NCBI GenBank assembly: GCA_030544215.1
Contig: JARZZO010000011.1
Location: 44,669,001 to 44,733,000, forward strand
Reading direction: 5' to 3'
DNA: 64,000 nucleotides
Source of the DNA: Zantedeschia hybrid cultivar
Taxonomy: Eukaryota > Streptophyta > Magnoliopsida > Alismatales > Araceae
Shown here: piece after piece, positions 45,811-55,989 of the stretch
How the letters are laid out: each line of letters begins with the position of its first letter
How positions within the stretch are numbered: position 1 is the stretch's first letter
Position numbers and translations under genes: made by a program
Notes under the pieces: model-generated
Databases searched by the model: none
Told to the model about the DNA's origin: nothing
Seen by the model: the letters and a program-made list of their open reading frames with translations, nothing else

Positions 45811-47392
45811 TGTTGGGATCCGGGCGGGACATCAGAGAATGCAGTGGAAACGACGAACAAAAATATCCTGCCCGAAGCCCGCTGATCCGATTCGGAACGA
45901 AAACTAAAACTGAAAAACCGGGTTGTAATCTGATTACCATGCGCGGATTCGAATCCGCTTCCGTCTCGGTTCCGTCGAGGCGATGTCACGAGCCACACAG
46001 ATGTCCGGCCTCCAGCGGTATCCACGTGATCCTCCGCGGTGGTTCGTCCTCGCTCCCTCGTCCGTATCAGCTCGCTCGCTGAAGATCCATCGCCGCAACG
46101 ATGTCTGGAAACCCGCAGACGGGAATTCCCGACTTTCGGGAATCGCGCGCAGCGGAGACGGAGACAGTCCCGGCACCTCTAACGGGGTGCCCAGAGGAGG
46201 AGAGAGAAAGGGGGGACGACCAGCATGGGGAAATCCTGGAGCTTGGCCTAGGGTTTCTCAACAGTGCGTATATATATTAAGTCGGCGTAACTTTTCACAA
46301 AAGTCCCTGAGTTAATATACATCCCACTTAAGTACCCCCGACTGAGAATCTTATTGCGTGTGACCCTCTAGGCCCATTAACCAGTCCGATTTTCAACCCG
46401 TTAAGTCCAATAACAAGTTATTGACTTATTGTAATTAATTAATATCTAGATATTAACTAATTATTTAACCGAATTAACATCTCATGTAAATTCGGTCGGA
46501 CTTCCGATCAAGTTGGGTGCCAAGCAACACCGCATAATCCCGGAAGGTAATGGGGTTCAGCAACCCACTCATGGAACCTGTCCGTCCATAGTTACCGCAT
46601 GGCTATAATCCTTCGTTCGCACAATGCTCTCGAGTTGACCTAAGGTATGGTCAGCTGTCAAACCCTAGATGGTCAACTCACTTGAATCAGACTCCGCTGT
46701 ACCATATCCGAAAACATCTTTTCTGATATTGTTTCTGCTCTGGCCAGAGACTCCTACGGATCTATTCTAGAGCATTCTCTCTCCAGTTACCTGAGAGCGA
46801 ACGATCCTTTATTGAACACACAATCACCTTTGAAGGTCTTCCGCTGGACCCGATGCTTAACTATTAGAGATCCCGTGGATAGGGATTCGTAGGTCAAGGT
46901 CAAAGTCCAGAAGTCCACCGACAAGGTGTCTTTGGTGTCTCAAGTCCAAGGATCAACCACGCCACCGTGACGATGAATCAAGCCGATTGACAGTCAGGTA
47001 AATTACCATTCGGCGATTCATGTCGGATCAGTTCAGTGAACTCATTCCCCAATGAGCACCTACAGGTTCACCATTGTGTCTCCACACAAGTAACTAATGA
47101 GATCAGTCACCCTCATCATATGAGCTGGAATAACCTATACTAGTCTTACCGGATGTTTAATGTCCTTCTCAAACATCCTACGACTAGGAACAATTAAGAA
47201 TATGTGTTTATAAGTCATCAGTCTGATTATTATGATCTTATCATAATCCAATGACTATTGCACACATTCATGGACTTTATTATGCGCAATTACAAATATG
47301 CCAATCTACATAAAGAATTTAATGTCATTTATTAGTGAACTAGATTGAAATAGGTGCCTTATGATTGGCTTAGAGAACACCTATATCCATCA
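45811..47392 (-). repeat. D left LTR (3' LTR in element sense)
   Basis: Ends TATCCATCA before the polypurine tract. It carries the palindrome GCGGATTCGAATCCGC (45943-45958) and the U3 hairpin (47151-47178, one mismatch). Confidence 0.92.
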
Positions 47393-47500
47393 ATCTCCCA
47401 CTTAGACTCAAGCCAATTACCTACTCATTTGATCTCCATCAAATCTAGGTGATGCTCACATAAAGTCTGTGACTAAGAATTGGTCAGGGATCTGCTAAAT
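47393..47500 (-). other. Internal fragment of D with polypurine tract
   Basis: Starts with the ATCTCCCACTT tract and aligns with E 55958-56066. It encodes only the extreme end of RNase H in degraded form. T2 interrupts it after CTAAAT. Confidence 0.8.
47496..47500. repeat. Target-site sequence of T2, left side (TAAAT)
   Basis: Five bases before the T2 LTR. The right copy was lost with the end of T2. The uninterrupted E sequence reads CTGCTAAATTATTTAC here, which locates the original target. Confidence 0.6.
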
Positions 47501-47591
47501 TGTAAGGATTGAGGATTCGGGTTCATTTTTCGGGTCAGTTTCGGGCCAGATCTCCTGCTTTGGGCCTTGATGGGTCTGGGGAGTGCTTTCT

Positions 47592-47891
47592 AAATGACGT
47601 CTAGGATGCACGACGCCTTTCGAACGGCGTCTTGCTGGGTGGACGCCATTTAGCTAGGTTGTTGTTGTGCCACGTGGGCGGGCTTCGGGCCGCGAGAGTA
47701 CGGCTCCTGTCGTGTCATCTGAACGGAATCCTTGTTGGACAACGCCATTCAGAGTAGGACCCTGGGTTGTCAGTGTACAGCGCCAGTCTCGTCGTCTGAA
47801 CGGCGTCTTTGATAGATGACGCATTTCAGAGTCTCTGACTGTACGGCCCGTCCTGTCATCTGTTAGGCGTCTATCTCGCACGACGCATTTT
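47592..47891. repeat. Five 10-10-10 modules, T2 5' LTR
   Basis: Modules at 47592-47621, 47622-47651, 47721-47750, 47798-47827 and 47862-47891. The first two are directly adjacent, as are the corresponding two in T1. Arms are near AAATGACGTC or GAACGGCGTC on the left and GACGCCATTT on the right. The third has lost part of its left arm (GAACGGAATC). Confidence 0.9.
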
Positions 47892-48443
47892 ACCCTGTTT
47901 CAGATTGACCCCGCGAGCCTTCCCTCCTTTCTCTCATTTTCTCCCTCTCACTCTCTCTCTTCCCTCTCTCCGCCCCCTCCGATCCCTCTTTTCCCTTCCC
48001 TTCCTTTTCTTCCTCTTCCACCACTCCAATACCTCTCTACCTCACACCACCACCACTTCCTTCGCGGCGCTTCATTCTCCGGGCAGCGGCTGACATCCCG
48101 GCGGAGTGACAACGTCCTCGGAGGTACCGGCGGCGGTCTGCGGTGCAGCGGTTCGGCTGCACGGAGCCAGGAGGAGTTCAAGTAACCAGTAGGGGGACGA
48201 ACCTTGCATGTAATGTGATTATTTCATCCGTGTTTCCCATTGTAAAGCATGATGCGCGTGTGGGGTTTTTGGGTAGAATGAGCATGTTAAGGGGCTTCCT
48301 TGATGGAAATGGTGGTTTCTATGAATGAGGATCTGTGGGTTTCATGTGGTGGTTTGGTTTAACCTCTACGTTTCCCCCTCTTGGGTGTTTTTGGAGTTAA
48401 AGGGGACCCTCGGGTCGAGTTGCAGAAACCGGCTTCTGGCCCT

Positions 48444-48787
48444 AAATGACGTCGCGCTAGGACGACGCCATTTCAAATGGCGGCTTCCTAGGACGACGCC
48501 ATTTACGCAGAAATGTCCCAGAAGCGGTTTATGTTATAATAGATTTCTGTCTTGAATAGCGTCCAGGGACAGCGACGCCTTTCAAATGGCGGCTTCCCAG
48601 GACGACGCATTTTAGTGAATTAACTGTAGTCTGTCTCTGTTTCTGTCGCTATCCGACGACTAGGGACAGCGACGCGTTTTGAAAGACGACGACTGAGCAC
48701 GAGGCCTTTTAGGCCATGTTCTGAGGCTGAGATTTCATGAACTAGTTTAGGAGGCTTGAATGGCGTCGGCCTTGGGCGACGCGATTC
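48444..48787. repeat. Seven 10-10-10 modules, T2 5' LTR
   Basis: Modules at 48444-48473, 48475-48504, 48554-48583, 48584-48613, 48651-48680, 48681-48710 and 48758-48787: three close pairs then a single, the same order as T1 read in element sense. The last extends to 13-bp arms (CTTGAATGGCGTC with GACGCGATTCAAG) and its spacer GGCCTTGGGC differs at one base from the T1 counterpart. Confidence 0.9.
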
Positions 48788-48890
48788 AAGACAGAATCAC
48801 ATTAATTCATGATATTAATATGTGTTTACACTGTTAGATGGTTCAGTCAATGCATGCTTTAAATTGTACTCGAGGATGAGGATTTTTAAT

Positions 48891-48982
48891 GCGACCAGAT
48901 CGCACTGTGTTGTGTTTCGTGCGACCGTGGACTTTTTACGTGACCAGATCGCACTGTGTTGTGTTTGGTGCGACCGTGGACC
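48891..48982 (+). repeat. 49-bp tandem duplication in the T2 LTR
   Basis: Two units each containing GACCAGATCGCACTGTGTTG and GTGCGACCGTGGAC, with GACCAGAT starting at 48893 and 48942. TGCGA and TCGCA inside each unit are inverted repeats. Confidence 0.8.
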
Positions 48983-49840
48983 TAAAGTGATAGTTGTAGC
49001 GCTTGACACCCTGTGTCGGTGTGGGAGGGACACAGTGCTGGTGGGAGGAGTGGTGAGGTGATGCCTAGAGAGAGGGTCACCGGGTGTACCCCGGGGTTAG
49101 CTAGTACCGGTGTAGGAGTGGTACCTGTGGAGTGTCACTCGTGCTGGGGGAAGTAGTAACCACCTAGAGCCAGTTGGGCCGGAGTAGCTAGCATGCTATC
49201 CGAGAGGTTACTGTTTGGTCTCAGCGGGTCGGTGTTTCCCACGTTCGGCTGTGTGGTTGGCGTGTTTTGCCGAGACGCTGGTTGTAGGCTCCCTGGTAGA
49301 GTGGTTTCAGAGTTGTGTGTGTTACATTTCGAATGCATGTGTTTTATATCGAAATCTAGGAATTGTGTTACTGCTTTACTTAATTGCCTTCATTCTGTAT
49401 TATTATACTTGTGGGTGTGTGAGTGGGAGGCGGGAGATCGGATGATCCCTACTAAGCCCAATTCTGGTGTGGCTCACTCCCTGCGGTTTCAGGTATGGAC
49501 TTCTTGGCGAGTGGCGGCGTGTGGTGTCCTCCTTGTTGTGCGGACCAACAACTATCTCAGTTCCGGGGTATGCCCCGATGTTGTTGTACTTTGCTTCTGC
49601 CTGTACTTATTTAATTCTTTGGACCATGTAATTATTGTTGGACTGTGTACAGACATTATTAATTTCCTTCCTGCGCACTTGTAATCTCCTTGAAGTCCGT
49701 GCGATTGTTATATTTAGCCTTGTTTAACGCTTACTCCTCTTGACATGTGTATGAGATCCAAGGGTGTAAAACCGTAGATAGTGATCCGATACCCATTTAG
49801 TAATCGGTTTTTCGATTATAGGGTGGCGGGTCGTTACAGA

Positions 49841-49852
49841 TGGTATCAGAGC
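49841..49852 (+). other. T2 primer binding site (tRNA-iMet type)
   Basis: TGGTATCAGAGC two bases inside the 5' LTR; exact. Confidence 0.95.
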
Positions 49853-49992
49853 TCAGTCTGGTCGAGTATGTGGTAAAATAGGTTAGATATCATAGTCCAA
49901 CAATAAGTACGAGTCTGTACAGGCGATGGCTACTGGTATAGATTGATAGGTTTTGACGTGCTTGTTTCGATTTTTGTGTTTGTGGGGTAGTA

Positions 49993-50993
49993 ATGGCGCC
50001 GAGGAGGAGAGTTCCGTTGGCTCGTGGTACGAGAGCAGACGATGGTAGTTCGAGGGTAGAGGGGCATAATGTGGATTGTTTCCTGGAAGCTATGATTGGG
50101 GCTATGTCTAGATACCAACAGGGAGATGGTGGTGAGAGATCCAATTCCCGAGGTGGTCAGTCCACGGTGATGGAACGGTTCTTGAAGTTGAAGACCCCTT
50201 CTTTCGCGGGTCGACCAGTCCCAAACGAGGCAGCTCATTGGATTAAGGAAGTGGAGAAGGCATTTGATGTTCTTGAATGTGCTGAGAATGACAAGACCTT
50301 GTTGGCAACCTACTTGTTGAAAGACGATGCTTATGATTGGTGGGTTACTATCAAGAGAATGATGTTTGCAGATAGGTCCTTGAGAGAGATTCCTTGGGAT
50401 GTATTTGTGAGAGAGTTTAGTGGACAGTACTTTCCGAGGCACGTTCAGAAGGCCAAGGAAAGGGAGTTTATGGAATTGGTGCAGAATGATATGTCAGTTC
50501 TAGAGTATCAGACGAAGTTTGTGGCTCTTGGAAGATTCGTTCCACACATATCTGAGCATGAGGAACGTAGAACAGAGAGATTTGTGGATGGACTCCGATA
50601 TGATCTGAGGACAATAGTGACATCTCATTGTTGTAGAGATTTGGCATCAGCAGTTCGGTGCGCAGCAGCGGTGGAGACTCAATTCCAACAAATGGCAAAA
50701 GAGTTGGAGCGATCGGCACAAGGGAAGCAGCGAGGCAAGAACAAATCAGCGGTCTTTTCGGCAGACGGTTCGAGTTCCTTTGAGTTCAGGTCCCAAGAGA
50801 TGCTGTACGATGAGGATGAAGACGGTTTAGTTCAGCAGATGCAGACTGTGGCTAGCAGACAGCAGGAAGCGAGACAGGATGCGGCGGATTATTGTCCCCG
50901 TTGTGGTAGGCATCATGGCAATCGGATGTGTCCTTTGATCACTGGTAGTGTTTTGGCTGCGGTAGGAAGGGACATCTTGTGAGGAACTGTCCC
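49993..50993 (+). pseudogene. T2 gag
   Basis: Starts MAPRRRVPLARGTRADDG. The capsid region has LKLKTPSFAGRPVPNEAAHWIKEVEKAFD, WDVFVREFSGQYFPRHVQKAKE and VTSHCCRDLASAVRCAA. The open frame runs to 50982. The zinc knuckle CFGCGRKGHLVRNC (50949-50993) is in another register, so a frameshift just upstream cuts it off. A preceding CPRCGRHHGNRMCP motif remains in frame. This is the best preserved gag in the window, and a capsid-only product is conceivable. Confidence 0.9.
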
Positions 50994-51310
50994 CAGAAGA
51001 ATAAGACAGACCAGGAGCCGAATGGTCAGTAGGAGCCCGGGACCTAGAGTGGTGTTGTGTGTTCTCTTAGTAGAGGTCCGAGATGTCGGGCTAGACGAGC
51101 ACTTTTATCGTATCTTATTAGGTAGTAGTTGTGAACTCTTATGGCACTCTTTATGTATTTTGGGACATGGTGGAGAATTAGTTTTATAATATGTGCCTTG
51201 TAAGGTTAATGTATGGTTATTTCGGTCTATCAATATTGGCAGAATTGTGGAACATAGTTAACTTAGTATTGATTTGATTGACCGGTTGTGTGGAGCCCCG
51301 TGTAAGAGTG
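50994..51310 (+). other. T2 deletion junction, no domains
   Basis: Between the zinc knuckle and the integrase there is only about 300 bp without protease, RT or RNase H motifs, in place of the roughly 2 kb present in T1. No clear breakpoint repeat seen. Confidence 0.8.
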
Positions 51311-52407
51311 TGATCGGTGAGGGTGAGTGATGTGATCTGTGTTACCGGCGTGGAATTGTGGGATGTTGGTATAGTCAGGTTTAGAGGCAAACTCTATGTT
51401 CCGACCGAGGAGGACGTGCGCATGAGTGTCCTTGATGAGGCGCACCGTTCTAGATATGCAGTGCATCCCAGAACGGCTAAGATGTATCGTTGTTTGAGGA
51501 GGCACTTTTGGTGGCCTGGTATGAAGAAGGATGTGGCTGATTATGTGGCTAGGTGCATGACTTGCCAGTAGGTTAAGGCATAACATCAGAGACCAGGAGG
51601 GTTGTTGCAGCTTTTGCCGATCCCGGTATGGAAATGGGAGCATGTGACTATGGACTTTGTGATGGGATTACCTGTATCGCCTGGCAGAAGGGATGCGATG
51701 TGGGTCATTATTGATCGATTGACCAAGTTGGCACACTTCCTGGCTATTAGGAAGGACTGATCAGTCGGTATGTTGGCTAAGCTGTTTGTAGATTGGATCA
51801 TCTCTCTGCACGAGGTGCCCTTATCCATCGTGTCAGACCGGGATTCGAGATTTACTTCCAGGTTCTGGAAGAGTTTTCGGAAGGCCTTGGGCACACAGTT
51901 AGCCTTCAGCTCGGCCTATCATCCCGAGACTGATGAGCAGTCAGAGAGGACCATTCAGACTTTGGAGGATGTGTTCGGGGCATGTTGCCTAGACTGGGAG
52001 GTTCTTGGGAGCAGCACTTGTCTACAGTGGAGTTTGCTTACAACAACAGTTATCATTCTAGTATCGGCATGGCGCCTTATGAGGCATTGTACGGACGGCC
52101 GTGTCGATCCCCTGTGAATTGGTCTGAGATTGGCGAGAGGCAGATAGCAGGACCAGAGTTGGTACAGCAGCGTGCTGAAGTTGCCAGAGTGGTACAGCAG
52201 AAATTAATTACAGCTCAGAGCAGACAGAAGAGTTATGCAGGCATCCGTAGGAAACTGCTTGAGTTTGAGGTTGGGCACCACGTGTTTCTCCGAGTCTCAC
52301 CCTCCAAGGGTGTGATGAGATTCGGGAAGTGAGGTAAGCTGTGTCTGCGATATATTGGGCATTTTCCCATTCTTGCTTGAATTGGGGAAACGGCATACCA
52401 GCTATCC
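51311..52407 (+). pseudogene. T2 integrase (degraded)
   Basis: Begins near RFRGKLYVPTEEDVRMSVLDEAHRSRYAVHPRTAKMYRCLRRHFWWPGMKKD, with the HHCC zinc region ending CMTCQ and then TAG at 51569-51571 (CAG in T1). The catalytic core residues in MDFVMGLP, VSDRDSRF and YHPETDEQSERT are present. A second stop replaces Trp in IRKDWSVG, and a lost G near 52001 shifts the frame. A TGA at FGK*GKL matches the TGA in T1. Confidence 0.9.
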
Positions 52408-52689
52408 TTGCCGCCCAGTCTTGCAGGGGTGCACGATGTGTTCCATGTTTCTTTGCTGAGGAGATATGTTCAAGATCCATCTCATGTTTTGGACTTTTCA
52501 GAGTTGGAAGTCGCTGAGGACTTGTCCTTTCCAGAGTTTCCAGTACGTATTGAGGATCGTAAGGAACAGGTCCTCCGGAACAAGGTTGTACCTCTGGTTA
52601 AGGTGATTTGGCAGTATTGCTCCGGGGGCGAGGCGACCTGGGAGTGCGAGGGTGAGATGCGGGAACAGTTTCCCTACCTTTTCTTGTAA
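52408..52689 (+). pseudogene. T2 chromodomain-like C-terminus
   Basis: PPSLAGVHDVFHVSLLRRYVQDPSHVL .. LRNKVVPLVKVIWQYCSGGEATWECEGEMREQFPYLF, colinear with T1 4475-4756 and ending at a normal stop before the polypurine tract. Confidence 0.88.
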
Positions 52690-52766
52690 ATTCCCTTGTG
52701 AGCTTGTATTTTTATGTTTCGCCCTTGTTAATTGTAGCAGGCAATTTTGGGGATGAAATTCTTTTT

Positions 52767-52776
52767 AAAGGGGGAG
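52767..52776 (+). other. T2 polypurine tract
   Basis: AAAGGGGGAG two bases before the 3' LTR. Confidence 0.88.
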
Positions 52777-52778
52777 TA

Positions 52779-54371
52779 TGTAAGGATTGAGGATTCGGGT
52801 TCAGTTTTCGGATCGGTTTCGAGCCGGATCCCCTGGTTTGGGCCTTGATGGGTCTGGGGAGTGCTTTCTAAATGACGTCTAGGATGCACGACGCCTTTCG
52901 AACGGCGTCTTGCTGGGTGGATGCCATTTAGCTAGGTTGTTGTTGTGCCACGTGGGCGCCACGTGGGCGGGGTTCAGGCCGCGAGAGTACGGCCCCTGTC
53001 GTGTCGTCTGAACGGCGTCCTTGTTGGACAACGCTATTCAGAGTAGGACCCTGGGTTGTCAGTGTACGGCGCCAGTCTCGTCGTCTGAACGGCGTCTTTG
53101 ATAGACGACGCGTTTCAGAGTCTCTGACTGTACGGCCCGTCCTGTCATCTGTTAGGCGTCTATCTCGCACGACGCGTTTTACCCTGTTTCAAATTGACCC
53201 CGCGAGCCTTCCCTCCTTTCTCTCATTTTCTCCCTCTCACTCTCTCTCTTCCCTCTCTCCGCCCCCTCCGATCCCTCTTTTCCCTTCCCTTCCTTTTCTT
53301 CCTCTTTCGCCACTCCAATACCTCTCCACCTCACACCACTACCACCACCACTTCTTTTACAGCGCTTCATTCTCTGGGCGGCGGCCGACGTCCCGGCGGA
53401 GTGACGACATCCTCGGAGGTACCGGCGGCGGTCTGCGGTGCGGCGGTTCGGCGGCATGGAGCTAGGAGGAGTTCAAGTAACCGGTAGGGAGAAGAACCTT
53501 GCATGTAATGTGGTTATTTCATCCGTGTTTCCCGTTATAAAGCATGATGCGCGTGTGGGGTTTTTGGGTAGAATGAGCATGTTAAGGGGCTTCCTTGATG
53601 GAAATGGTGGTTTCTATGAATGAGGATTTATGGGTTTCATGTGGTGGTTTGGTTTCCCCTCTACGTTTCCCCCTCTTGAGTGTTTTTTGGATGAATTTGG
53701 GGTTAAAGGGGACCCTCGGGTCGAGTTGCAGAAACCGGCTTCTGGCCCTAAATGACGTCGCGCTAGGACGACGCCATTTCAAATGGCGGCTTCCTAGGAC
53801 GACGTCATTTAGGCAGAAATGTCCCAGAAGCGATTTCTATTATAATAGATTTCCATGTTGAATAGCGTCCAGGGACAGCGACGCCTTTCAAATGGCAGCT
53901 TCCTAGGACGACGCGTTTTTAGTGAATTAACCGTAGTCTGTCTCTGTTTCTGTCGCTATCCGACGACTAGGGACAGCGACGCGTTTTGAAAGACGACGAC
54001 TGAGCACGAGGCCTTTTAGGCCATATTCTGAGGCCGAGATTTCATGAACCAGTTTAGGAGGCTTGAATGGCGTCGGCCTTGGGCGACGCAATTCAAGACA
54101 GATTCACATTAATTCATGATATTAATATGTGTTTATACTGTTAGATGGTTCAGTCAATGCATGCTTTAAATTGTACTCGAGGATGAGGATTTTTATGCGA
54201 CCGGATCGCACTGTGTTGTGTTTCGTGCGACCGTGGACTTTTTACGTGACCGGATCGCACTGTGTTGTGTTTGGTGCGACCGTGGACCTAGAGTGACAGT
54301 TGTAGCGCTTGACACCCTGTGTCGGTGTGGGAGGGACACAACGCCGGTGGGAGGAGTGGTGGGGTGACGCC
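52779..54371 (+). repeat. T2 3' LTR, truncated by E
   Basis: Matches 47501-49060 including all twelve modules, and stops at GGGTGACGCC where E starts. It has two G-boxes (52949-52954 and 52960-52965) where the 5' LTR has one. The remaining roughly 780 bp of the LTR are not found right of E. Confidence 0.93.
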
Positions 54372-55957
54372 TGTTGGGATCCGGGCGGGATGCGAAGAAC
54401 GCAGCGGAAACGAAGAACAAAAATTGATCCCGCCCGATGCCCACTGATCCGATTCGGAACGAAAAACTAAAACTGAAAAACCGAGTTCGAATCTGATTAC
54501 CGTGCGCGGATTCGAATCCGCTTCCGTCTCGGTTCCGTCGAGTTGATGCCGCAAGCCGCACAAGCGTCCGGCCTCCAGCGGTATCCACGCGATCCTCTGC
54601 GGTGGTTCGTCATCGATCCCTCGTCCGTTTCAGCTCGCTCGCTGAAGATCCGTCGCCGCAACGGTTGCGAAAATCCCGCCAACGGGAATTCCCGACTTTC
54701 GGGAATCACACGCGGCGGAGACGGAAGCCGTTCTGGCGCGCCGAACGGGACGCCCAGAGGAGGAGAGAGAAAGGGGGGGTGACAGCCAGCAAGGGAAATC
54801 CTGGAGCTTGGCCCAGGGTTTCTCAACAGCGTGTATATATATTAAGTCAGCGCGACTTTTCACAAAAGTCCCCGAGTTAATATAAATCCCACTTATGTAC
54901 CACCGACTGAGAATCTTATTGCGTGTGACCCTCTAGGACCATTTACCAGTCCGGTTTTCAGCCCGTTAAGTCCAATAACTAGTTATTGACTTATAGTAAT
55001 TAATTAATATCTAGATATTAACTAATTACTTAACCGAATTGACATCGCATGTGAATTCGGTCGGACTTCTGATCAAGTTGGGTGCCAAGCAACACCGCAT
55101 GATCCCGGAAGGTAATGGGGTTCAGCAACCCACTCATGGAACCTGTCCGTCCACAGTTACCACGTGGCTATAATCCTTCTTTCGCACAATGCTCTCGAGT
55201 TAACCTAGGGTATAGTCAACTGTCAAACCCTAGAGTGTCAACTCACTTGAATCAGACTCCGCTTTACAATATCCGAAAACCACTTTTATGATATTGTTTC
55301 TGCTCTGGCCAGAGACTCCTGCAGATCTACTCTAGAGCATTCTCTCTCCAGTTACCTGAGAGCGAACGATCCTCTATTGAACACACAATCACCTTCGAAG
55401 GTCTTCCGCTGGACCCGATCCTTGACTATTAGAGATCTCGTAGATAGGGATTCATAGGTCAAGGTCAAAGTCCAGAAGTCCACCGACAAGGTGTCTTTGG
55501 TGTCTCAAGTCCACGGATCAACCACGCCACTGTGACGATGAATCAAGCCGATTGACAGTCAGGTAAATTATCATTCGGCGATTCATGTCGGATCAGTTCA
55601 GTGAACTCATTTCCCAATGAGCACCTACAGGTTCACCATTGTGTCTCCACACAAGTAACTAACGAGATCAGTCACTCTGATCATATGAGCTGGAATAACC
55701 TGTACTAGTCTTACCGGATGTTTGATGTCCTCCTCAAACATCCTACAACTATGAACAATTAAGAATATGTGTTTATAAGTCATCAGTCTGATTATTATGA
55801 TCTTATCATAATCCAATGACTATTGCACACATTCATAGACTTTATTATGCGCAATTACAAATATGCCAATCTACATAATGAATTTAATGTCATTTATTAG
55901 TGAACCATATTGAAATAGGTGCCTTATGATTGGCTTAGAGGACACCTATATCTATCA
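54372..55957 (-). repeat. E left LTR (3' LTR in element sense)
   Basis: TGTTGGGATCC start and TATCTATCA end. U3 hairpin at 55716-55743 (GGATGTTTGA, loop TGTCCTCC, TCAAACATCC). Confidence 0.93.
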
Positions 55958-55989
55958 ATCTCCCACTTGGACTCAAGCCAATCACTTTC

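Larger units (their letters stand above)
47501..49838 (+). repeat. T2 5' LTR
   Basis: Starts TGTAAGGATT and ends GGGTCGTTACA. It contains twelve 10-10-10 modules (47592-47891 and 48444-48787), a single G-box CACGTG at 47671-47676 and a 49-bp tandem duplication (48891-48982). Confidence 0.95.
47501..54371 (+). mobile_element. T2: Tekay-type Ty3/gypsy, pol-deleted, 3' truncated
   Basis: 5' LTR 47501-49838, exact primer site, gag, then directly an integrase relic and chromodomain, polypurine tract and a 3' LTR that stops at 54371 where E begins. Protease, RT and RNase H (about 2 kb in T1) are absent between roughly 51000 and 51310. Related to T1 but from a clearly different LTR family. Confidence 0.93.

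Noticed and set aside
47905..48093. Serine/leucine-rich frames in T2 LTRs (also 53001-53465)
   Set aside because: Translation of a CT-rich LTR stretch, different in the two LTR copies.
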